5,923 bases of DNA from Treponema sp. (GTDB lineage Bacteria; Spirochaetota; Spirochaetia; Treponematales; Breznakiellaceae), in NCBI GenBank assembly GCA_009780545.1, contig WQZW01000105.1, positions 1 through 5,923 of the forward strand, read 5' to 3'. Below are positions 1-4,806 of this stretch, piece by piece. Both the position numbers and the translations under genes were made by a program. The notes under the pieces are model-generated. The model worked only from the letters and a program-made list of their open reading frames with translations, searched no databases and was not told where the DNA came from. Each line of letters starts with the position of its first letter. Positions within the stretch are counted from its first letter, which is position 1.

Positions 1-1413
1 ATCGCAGTTCTTCTAGCCGTACTACTGCCGTTCGGTATGGTCCTGCAGGGTTGTGCCTCGACGGCGACCGGCAGCAGGCCCTTTCCCCAGCAGGCTGCCG
101 CCGGGTTTACCGTTGCGCCGACCATGCCCCGTGCGGTAAGTCGGGCCCAAATCACCGCCATGACGGTGAATCTCTTTCGGCGGATACTCGAAAACGACCT
201 CGTCGTGGATTCGGGCGGCCCGCAGACGGCGGCCGACTTCAGGCTTGCCCTGCGGCATTTCCAGGAGGCCGAGGTCGCCGAGGGCAGCCAGCCGGTTTCC
301 CACATCGCCACTTCCGAGTCCCACGGTTACGGAATGCTCATGCTGGTCCTGATGGCCGGCAGCGAGAAAAAGCTGACCGGCTACCGGTGGATTTTCGGCA
401 GTTCCGGCCTGCAGGATTATTTTGACGCCATGCTTCGCACGGTGCAGGCCTTTCCCAGTTCCGGCTCCGGCCTGTTTACCTGGCGGCTCTGGGGTTACCG
501 GGAAAACCTTCCCGAGGATGCCGGGCCGGGCGGTTTCCGTTATGCCGCCGGCCTGCGGTCCGCTCCCTTCAGCCGGGACGGGAATTTCGCCAACAGCTTT
601 ACCGAAGGCGACATGGACATCATCTACTCGCTTATCCTGGCGGACAGGCAGTGGGGAAGCGACGGCCGGTACGACTACCTGTCCATCGCCCGCTCGATGC
701 TGGGCGATCTCTGGAAGCACTGCGTGAGCGACCGGAACCGCTTTCTCCTCCAGGGCGATTGGGTCAAGGGTTTTCCCGATCCCATCCACGGCAACGCCGC
801 CCGCAGTTCCAGCCTTATCATCAGCCACCTGGTTGCCTTCCGCGACGTCGATCCGGAACATAACTGGCAGGAAGTCATCGACGCGTCTTTCCGGATGATA
901 ATGCAGGTACGGGACAGGCAGAACGCCCTGGGGCGGAACAACGGCCTGCTCCCCGACTACATGGTCCTGGGATCAGGCGGCTGGGACGTGCCTGCCGGCA
1001 ACATGGCCGATTTCGTGAATATCTTCGGCTTCGATGCCGTCCGCGTTCCCTGGAGGCTGGGTACCTCCTACCTGCTCCTCGGCAATGTCGACATCGGCAA
1101 TTCCACCCTGTACGACTACGTCATCGGCCCGTTGGACGATTTCGCCCGTGCCTTTCCCGGCGGGCTGGACGCTCTGGGACCCGTCGGCATGAGCGGCACC
1201 GCCATGGGAGCCGCCCCAAACTGGTTCGCCCCGCCCTTTGCCGTAACCGCGATGGCCGCCGGCGCCGACCCGCAATGGATCGACAGCTTCTGGAAACAGT
1301 CGAAAAACGGACACGGCTTCCGCGGCATGGGCAGCTACCAGGGCGACACCTGCGGCGACTACATCCGGCTGCTCGTCCTGCTCGTCCTCGGGGGAAATTA
1401 CTGGATGCCTTGA
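1..1413 (+). CDS. Glycoside hydrolase family 8 lipoprotein, 5' partial
   Basis: The frame is open from base 1 and ends at TGA 1411-1413, leaving 470 visible residues. The first codons read as the hydrophobic core of a signal peptide (IAVLLAVLLPFG) followed by a lipobox LQGC with the acceptor Cys at 52-54. The true start therefore lies upstream, and the ATG at 37 is internal. After a short Ala/Pro/Thr linker comes a GH8-type (alpha/alpha)6-barrel domain. The motif SESHGYGM carries the expected proton-donor Glu (codon 316-318). GDMDIIYSLILADRQWG (607-657) is the family's second signature. FDAVRVPWRLGTSY (1030-1071) is the third, with the Asp at 1033-1035 as likely base. GH8 enzymes are inverting endo-acting hydrolases of cellulose, beta-1,3-1,4-glucan, xylan or chitosan, and the substrate here cannot be told. 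Two places differ from the usual family pattern as I recall it: TEGD where ATDGD is common, and GTSY where a T-D-Y is common. It is probably membrane-anchored and exported. No partner carbohydrate genes are visible. Confidence 0.87.
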   Translation: MAVLLAVLLPFGMVLQGCASTATGSRPFPQQAAAGFTVAPTMPRAVSRAQITAMTVNLFRRILENDLVVDSGGPQTAADFRLALRHFQEAEVAEGSQPVSHIATSESHGYGMLMLVLMAGSEKKLTGYRWIFGSSGLQDYFDAMLRTVQAFPSSGSGLFTWRLWGYRENLPEDAGPGGFRYAAGLRSAPFSRDGNFANSFTEGDMDIIYSLILADRQWGSDGRYDYLSIARSMLGDLWKHCVSDRNRFLLQGDWVKGFPDPIHGNAARSSSLIISHLVAFRDVDPEHNWQEVIDASFRMIMQVRDRQNALGRNNGLLPDYMVLGSGGWDVPAGNMADFVNIFGFDAVRVPWRLGTSYLLLGNVDIGNSTLYDYVIGPLDDFARAFPGGLDALGPVGMSGTAMGAAPNWFAPPFAVTAMAAGADPQWIDSFWKQSKNGHGFRGMGSYQGDTCGDYIRLLVLLVLGGNYWMP

Positions 1414-1420
1414 GTTGACG

Positions 1421-1447
1421 GTCCAATCCGGCTTTGCCGGATTGGAC
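1421..1447 (+). terminator. 12-bp hairpin after the GH8 gene, no T-tract
   Basis: The arms GTCCAATCCGGC (1421-1432) and GCCGGATTGGAC (1436-1447) pair perfectly around a TTT loop, starting 7 bases after the GH8 stop codon. The position suits a transcription terminator or an mRNA 3'-end stabiliser. The bases that follow (TTGGAAGAAT) contain no T run, and neither does the other strand, so this is not a textbook intrinsic terminator. Its outer 8 bp are identical to those of the hairpin at 2454-2497. Confidence 0.55.
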
Positions 1448-1587
1448 TTGGAAGAATCGCACGGCAGTTCCCTGCGCATTTTCGGCTTGGGCCGGACTTC
1501 CCGTTCAGGTACTTACACTTTTCCCCGGCTTCCGGTACGATCGTTAAAGACTTACGGAAACCGAGAGGAAAGAGGGCAGTGCTTAGA

Positions 1588-1617
1588 ATGAAGATGAAAG
1601 TGTTTCATTTAAAATGA
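1588..1617 (+). other. Possible 9-codon upstream ORF
   Basis: ATG at 1588 opens a short frame MKMKVFHLK ending at TGA 1615-1617. A purine-rich stretch AGAGGAAAGAGGG (about 1563-1575) lies about 12 bases upstream, a little far for an ideal ribosome binding site. The stop overlaps an ATG at 1614 (ATGA), which is in frame with the lipoprotein gene that follows. It could be a leader peptide that couples translation, or chance. It has no similarity that I recognise. Confidence 0.22.
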
Positions 1618-1648
1618 ATCAGTATCTTCCCCCCTTCCCGATACAAGC

Positions 1649-1654
1649 AAGGAG
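1649..1654 (+). promoter_or_regulatory. Ribosome binding site that fixes the lipoprotein start at 1662
   Basis: AAGGAG lies 7 bases before ATG 1662. No comparable site precedes the in-frame ATG at 1614. The start at 1662 also puts the charged MKKSFR segment directly at the head of the signal peptide. Confidence 0.8.
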
Positions 1655-1661
1655 TTTCAGG

Positions 1662-2366
1662 ATGAAGAAATCTTTCCGGACGATGCCCGCCGTGCTGACG
1701 GCGCTTGCCTTGACCCTGGCCGGCGGCTGCATTGGCGGCAACGGCTATCCGCCCGAAATGTACCTGTCGGTCATTGCCAAGCAGGTTTACGAAAAGGTGA
1801 AAGACGACGCGACAGGCGAGATAACATACCAAAAGTTTGAGGAAGCGCGGAATATCGAAGTTTCGCCTGAAGGCATAGGATCGGCGAGCCTCTCGGCAAC
1901 GGGTCGGCTGACGTTCGATTTCGGGCCACCCAAGACGCCGATAGATGCAGGTGCCTTTGCCGATACCATGTTTGCCGATAATTACACGGACGTTTCGGTA
2001 AGCGACGACACTGCCAAGGCGACAGCGTTCGTGCTTGGGGTGGGTGCGGATCACCATATCTACAGGGGGCGTAACAGCTATACCGCCGACCTAGAAACGG
2101 CAACCGTCAAAAACGAGCTCGTAGTGTACGTTTACGCCGATAGACCTGTCGTGATGTCGGGCAAGGGCGAAAAGGGTACGCCGGATGCGAATAACGTTAC
2201 GCTTAATACCACCGACTTCTCGCTTTCCCTCGGGGCCGGCTGGAATGCGGTGTATATGGCATCTGACGGAAACGGCCCCGCGGACGGCAGCAGTCTGACC
2301 CTGACGAAAACGGTCAGCCTCGACGACAATAAAGACCTAATGTGGATATACGGACCCAAAGAGTGA
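1662..2366 (+). CDS. Putative lipoprotein of unknown function, 234 aa
   Basis: I do not recognise this protein. From ATG 1662 it begins with a typical lipoprotein signal: a basic n-region (MKKSFR), a hydrophobic stretch (about residues 8-20) and LAGGC with the acceptor Cys at residue 23. A Gly-rich tether (IGGNG) follows. The mature part (about 211 residues) is polar, rich in Asp, Thr, Asn and Gly, with alternating strand-like segments and no visible catalytic motif, repeat or membrane segment, which suggests a beta-rich extracytoplasmic domain. Near the C-terminus, DFSLSLGAGWNAVYM recalls the 'GWN-x-VY' strand seen in other bacterial surface lipoproteins as I remember them; this is weak evidence. 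Third codon positions look richer in A/T than in the neighbouring genes, suggesting a lineage-specific or acquired gene. It stands alone: hairpins or intergenic gaps lie on both sides. A start at 1614 would add 16 residues before the signal and is less likely. Confidence 0.75.
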   Translation: MKKSFRTMPAVLTALALTLAGGCIGGNGYPPEMYLSVIAKQVYEKVKDDATGEITYQKFEEARNIEVSPEGIGSASLSATGRLTFDFGPPKTPIDAGAFADTMFADNYTDVSVSDDTAKATAFVLGVGADHHIYRGRNSYTADLETATVKNELVVYVYADRPVVMSGKGEKGTPDANNVTLNTTDFSLSLGAGWNAVYMASDGNGPADGSSLTLTKTVSLDDNKDLMWIYGPKE

Positions 2367-2410
2367 TCTAAACCGGTTCCGTACGCCGGGCATGCCTCAC
2401 AGCAAACGCG

Positions 2411-2451
2411 TGGAGAATTTCCATCCTCCAAAGGAGGATGGAAATTCTCCA
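2411..2451. repeat. Perfect 19-bp inverted repeat (hairpin 1 of a tandem pair)
   Basis: The left arm 2411-2429 and right arm 2433-2451 are exact reverse complements around an AAA loop. It lies 44 bases after the lipoprotein stop. No T run follows on either strand. Possible roles are an RNA terminator or stabiliser for the lipoprotein mRNA, or a DNA cruciform or protein-binding site. The structure itself is certain; the role is unknown. Confidence 0.85.
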
Positions 2452-2453
2452 CA

Positions 2454-2497
2454 GTCCAATCGGCCGAGGATGCCACAGCATCCTCGGCCGATTGGAC
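2454..2497. repeat. Perfect 20-bp inverted repeat (hairpin 2 of a tandem pair)
   Basis: The left arm 2454-2473 and right arm 2478-2497 are exact reverse complements around a CACA loop. It starts only 2 bases after hairpin 1 and ends 4 bases before the proposed -35 of the tRNA promoter. The base of the stem, GTCCAATC/GATTGGAC, is the same as in the hairpin after the GH8 gene (1421-1447), which hints at a dispersed family. There is no T-tract. It may end the lipoprotein transcript and insulate the tRNA-rplY promoter. Confidence 0.85.
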
Positions 2498-2501
2498 CAG
2501 C

Positions 2502-2531
2502 TTGCTGTTTCCCTCCCTTTTCCGCTATACT
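2502..2531 (+). promoter_or_regulatory. Sigma70-like promoter for tRNA-Gln and rplY
   Basis: TTGCTG (2502-2507) and TATACT (2526-2531) are separated by 18 bases. The -10 box matches the consensus at five of six positions. The -35 box is weak beyond TTG. Transcription would begin near 2537-2540, about 30 bases before the tRNA. It is the only plausible promoter between the tandem hairpins and the tRNA. Confidence 0.55.
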
Positions 2532-2541
2532 CACTTACTGG

Positions 2542-2565
2542 GAACCGCCGGTTTAGGGGCGGTTC
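2542..2565 (+). promoter_or_regulatory. 8-bp hairpin in the pre-tRNA leader
   Basis: GAACCGCC (2542-2549) pairs perfectly with GGCGGTTC (2558-2565) around an 8-base loop. It sits just after the predicted transcription start and ends 5 bases before the tRNA 5' end. It may cap the transcript 5' end, affect RNase P processing, or act as a stabilising leader for the rplY message. The pairing is seen directly; the role is inferred. Confidence 0.5.
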
Positions 2566-2570
2566 GACGA

Positions 2571-2642
2571 TGGGACGTAGGCAAGTGGTAAGCCACCGGG
2601 TTTTGGCTCCGGCATTCACAGGTTCGAGCCCTGTCGTCCCAA
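2571..2642 (+). tRNA. tRNA-Gln (anticodon UUG)
   Basis: A full cloverleaf can be folded by hand. The acceptor stem pairs TGGGACG (2571-2577) with CGTCCCA (2635-2641). The D stem is GGC/GCC (2580-2582 with 2592-2594), with G18G19 in the loop. The anticodon stem is 2596-2600 with 2608-2612, with one G-U pair closing the loop. The anticodon TTG is at 2603-2605, reading CAA and, by wobble, CAG. The T arm ACAGG-TTCGAGC-CCTGT is at 2618-2634. The first pair is U1-A72, as expected of bacterial tRNA-Gln. The discriminator base is A (2642), and CCA is not encoded, so it must be added by a nucleotidyltransferase. rplY starts 54 bases downstream with no terminator between, so the tRNA is probably cut from a tRNA-mRNA precursor. 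Confidence 0.95.
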
Positions 2643-2696
2643 GAGTTCGGTGCCGTAGGGCGGAACGTATCGTAGCAAGACGTATAGGGGTTTAAG

Positions 2697-3332
2697 ATGA
2701 GCAATGTCGTTTTGGTTGCCAAGAACAGGCAGGAAAAGGGGTCGGCGGTCGCGCGCAGACTTAGGCGCGGCGGTCGCATTCCGGGGATTTTGTACGGAAG
2801 GTCCGGGACTTCCATTCCGCTGGATTTGGACGAGGTCGAGTTTACGAAGGGTATCAAGGGCATTACCGAAAGCACCATCGTGAAGGTCGAGGTTGACGGA
2901 AAGGGCCACGATGTCTTTGTCAAGGATATGCAGCGGAACATAATGGACGGCAAGGTCCTCCATGTCGATTTTTACGAGATCGAAAAGGACGTTCTCCTGC
3001 ATGCCAAGGTGCAGTTGGTGATTCAGGGGAATCCCGTCGGCGTACGCGAGGGCGGAATCCTCGAACTTCCCCATCACGACATCGTGGTGGAATGTCTGCC
3101 CAAGAACCTGCCGGAACGTATCTTCGTGGACATCTCCGAACTGAAGACCGGGCACTCCATCCATGTCAGGGACCTTCCGCTGGACAAGGCCGTAAAGCTG
3201 ATTTCGGCGGGAGACAACGTGGTTGCCCTGGTCAAATTTCCCAAGGGAGCTGCCGCCGAGGTGGAAGTTGCGGCCGATGCCGCCGCCCCGGCTCCTGCCG
3301 CCGCCGCCGCGCCCGAGGAAAAGAAGGTCTGA
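2697..3332 (+). CDS. rplY: 50S ribosomal protein L25, long Ctc/TL5 form
   Basis: This 211-residue protein binds 5S rRNA in the central protuberance of the large ribosomal subunit. The long form is known as TL5 in Thermus and as the general stress protein Ctc in Bacillus. The N-terminal domain (about 1-92) shows the family start: a basic segment RRLRRGGRIPGILYG (residues 20-34), then the strands leading to VLHVDFYEI. The C-terminal beta domain (about 93-184) contains the typical GNPVGVREGGILE and LPERIFVDISELKTGHSIHVRDL. Residues 185-211 form a low-complexity tail rich in Ala, Pro and Glu and ending EKKV, common in this family and probably disordered. AGGGG (2686-2690) lies 6 bases before ATG. 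It follows the tRNA-Gln gene and is followed after 29 bases by tilS, so all are probably co-transcribed. In many bacteria pth follows rplY; here it does not. Confidence 0.95.
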   Translation: MSNVVLVAKNRQEKGSAVARRLRRGGRIPGILYGRSGTSIPLDLDEVEFTKGIKGITESTIVKVEVDGKGHDVFVKDMQRNIMDGKVLHVDFYEIEKDVLLHAKVQLVIQGNPVGVREGGILELPHHDIVVECLPKNLPERIFVDISELKTGHSIHVRDLPLDKAVKLISAGDNVVALVKFPKGAAAEVEVAADAAAPAPAAAAAPEEKKV

Positions 3333-3350
3333 CGTTAGGCTACGGCCTGT

Positions 3351-3364
3351 AGGTAGGTGCTTTG
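3351..3364 (+). promoter_or_regulatory. Ribosome binding site and TTG start of tilS
   Basis: AGGTAGG (3351-3357) lies 4 bases before TTG 3362. An in-frame TAG at 3350-3352 rules out any start further upstream. A small stem AGGC-TACG-GCCT (3337-3348), with a UNCG-type loop if transcribed, lies directly before the site. Confidence 0.65.
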
Positions 3365-4801
3365 GTCGGTGTTGACTTCGAGCGGGCCGTAGCTTGTGTC
3401 CTTGACAGTTTCAGGGAAGAATCCCCTTCTCCGCGAATACTCTGGCTTGCCTCGGTTTCCGGCGGTGCCGATTCGGTTGCACTTTTGTCCGCACTGGTTG
3501 CCTTGCGGGACAGGGATCCTGGTTTCCGGCTTCGGTGCGTTCATGTCGAGCATGGGATACGGGCTCCGGAGGAAAGCGCCGGGGATGCGGACTTTGTCCG
3601 CTCGCTTTGCGGGGAACTCGGCGTGCCGTGCAGGGTTTTTTCGGTAAGGCCGGGCCGGGTTGCCGAGTTTGCCCGGAAGCGGGGGCTGGGGATCGAGGCC
3701 GCCGCCCGGCATTTCAGGCGGCGCGCCTGGTCAAGGGAAACCGACCGGCTTCGGGCCGAGGGTTTTCCCAACGTCCGCATCCTGACCGCCCACACCGCCG
3801 ACGACCTTCTGGAAACGGTGCTGATGCGCGTCCTGCGGGGTTCCGGGCCGGCCGGTCTTGCCGGCATTACGCCCGCAAGCGGCGACATCGTCCGTCCTTT
3901 GCTGGGACTGGGCCGGCGGGACGTTCTTGCCTACCTTGGCGAAAAAAAAATCTCCTGGCGGGAAGATTCCACCAATGCCGACACGCGCTACCTCCGCAAC
4001 CGCATTCGGCACCGGCTCGTGCCGGTTTTGGAAGAAAACTTTCCCCGATGGCGGACCGGCCTGGCTTCGATGGCCGAAACACAGGCGCTTGCCTCGGATT
4101 TTATCGTCGGGGAGGCGAATTCGCGGGTCAAGTGGGAAGTGGTATCCGAAAATCCCGACAAATCCGGCCTTTTCCCCGGGCCGGAATCCCCATCGCTCCG
4201 TACCGACGAGGCAAATTTCTTCTCCCGGCCGGAAATCGTCAGGGAGGAGGCGCTTTTTCAGGGGATAGACCTTCTTTTTGCCGTCATTCCCTCCGATTCG
4301 GGGGACGATTCCGGGGAGGGGCGTTCGATAAGGAGGGCTACGGTCAGGGAATTTTCGAGGGGAACCCTTGCGGCCGCCGATTTGGGCTTGGTGCATCTGA
4401 GGCGAAAAAACGGTATAATAGTTATATCCCCGAGGCGGGATTTCGTCGGTCGGCCGGAACGTTACGAATCGGGGTTTACGCTGTTGATTATTGATGCGGG
4501 CTTCTATAATGTAGGAAATGCGGCCATCGAGGTACGTTCCCGCATTTGCGGCCGGCCGCTTGGGGACGGGACTTTCCCGGCGCTGCTTCCGGTTGCCGTC
4601 CGGCCCCCGCTCAACGAGGACCGCATCGCCGGCCGCACGTGCGGCAGGGAAACGAGGATGACCGTCGCGGACTCCCTGGGAGTTGCGGCCTTTATTGACG
4701 AGAAGGGCTTCGTCCTGCGGAAGCGGGAGGAGCCGGATCCTGCCCGGCGGGAAGATGCCGGGGACATGTACGGGATAACCATACGGCCAAAGGAGCGGTA
4801 A
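3362..4801 (+). CDS. tilS: tRNA(Ile)-lysidine synthase
   Basis: TilS uses ATP and lysine to convert C34 of the minor tRNA-Ile (CAU anticodon) to lysidine, switching it from AUG to AUA decoding. It is normally essential and cytoplasmic. The N-terminal PP-loop ATPase domain shows SGGADS (residues 33-38), the VHVEHGIR segment, HTADDLLETVLMR starting at H144 followed by an RGSGPAGLAGI loop, and DSTNADTRYLRNRIRH (202-217). The middle part is less conserved, as usual. The C-terminal domain is divergent but can be followed in RPPLNEDRIAGR and ADSLGVAAFIDEKGFVLRKRE. The length of 479 aa is slightly long for the family. The start is TTG, since an in-frame stop lies 10 bases upstream. A run of nine A residues (3942-3950) falls in the coding sequence. 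It lies between rplY (29-base gap) and ftsH (5-base gap), consistent with one operon. Confidence 0.95.
   Translation: MVGVDFERAVACVLDSFREESPSPRILWLASVSGGADSVALLSALVALRDRDPGFRLRCVHVEHGIRAPEESAGDADFVRSLCGELGVPCRVFSVRPGRVAEFARKRGLGIEAAARHFRRRAWSRETDRLRAEGFPNVRILTAHTADDLLETVLMRVLRGSGPAGLAGITPASGDIVRPLLGLGRRDVLAYLGEKKISWREDSTNADTRYLRNRIRHRLVPVLEENFPRWRTGLASMAETQALASDFIVGEANSRVKWEVVSENPDKSGLFPGPESPSLRTDEANFFSRPEIVREEALFQGIDLLFAVIPSDSGDDSGEGRSIRRATVREFSRGTLAAADLGLVHLRRKNGIIVISPRRDFVGRPERYESGFTLLIIDAGFYNVGNAAIEVRSRICGRPLGDGTFPALLPVAVRPPLNEDRIAGRTCGRETRMTVADSLGVAAFIDEKGFVLRKREEPDPARREDAGDMYGITIRPKER
4414..4419 (+). promoter_or_regulatory. Perfect -10 hexamer inside tilS, possible internal promoter
   Basis: TATAAT occurs in a short A/T-rich patch of an otherwise GC-rich gene. 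The best -35 candidate, TTGGTG (4388-4393), is 20 bases away, which is too long for a strong promoter. It lies about 390 bases before ftsH and could give ftsH its own transcript. Confidence 0.25.
4484..4510 (+). promoter_or_regulatory. Second internal -10 hexamer with TTGATT, possible ftsH promoter
   Basis: TTGATT (4484-4489) and a perfect TATAAT (4505-4510) are 15 bases apart, short but within the tolerated range. It lies about 300 bases before the ftsH start. Both hexamers also encode tilS residues, so chance cannot be excluded. Confidence 0.3.
4789..4795 (+). promoter_or_regulatory. Ribosome binding site of ftsH within the tilS 3' end
   Basis: AAAGGAG lies inside the last codons of tilS and 11 bases before ATG 4807. 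This supports coupled expression of tilS and ftsH and the chosen ftsH start. Confidence 0.75.
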
Positions 4802-4806
4802 GATAG

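Noticed and set aside
37..39. ATG at 37 as the start of the GH8 gene
   Set aside because: It would leave only MVLQGC before the lipobox Cys; the hydrophobic core upstream is in frame, so the start is outside the window.
22..861. Minus-strand open frame opposite the GH8 gene
   Set aside because: The plus strand encodes clear GH8 motifs and a lipoprotein signal; the antisense product shows no domain.
1513..1541. TTACAC-17-TACGAT as promoter of the orphan lipoprotein
   Set aside because: Both boxes match the consensus poorly; I cannot place a convincing promoter in 1448-1661.
2438..2695. Plus-strand frame of 85 codons with GGAGG directly before its ATG
   Set aside because: The GGAGG and ATG are part of the perfect hairpin stem with no spacing, and the frame runs through the promoter and the tRNA gene.
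3244..3320. GCC-rich repeat near the rplY end
   Set aside because: This is the usual Ala/Pro-rich tail of long L25 proteins, not a separate repeat element.
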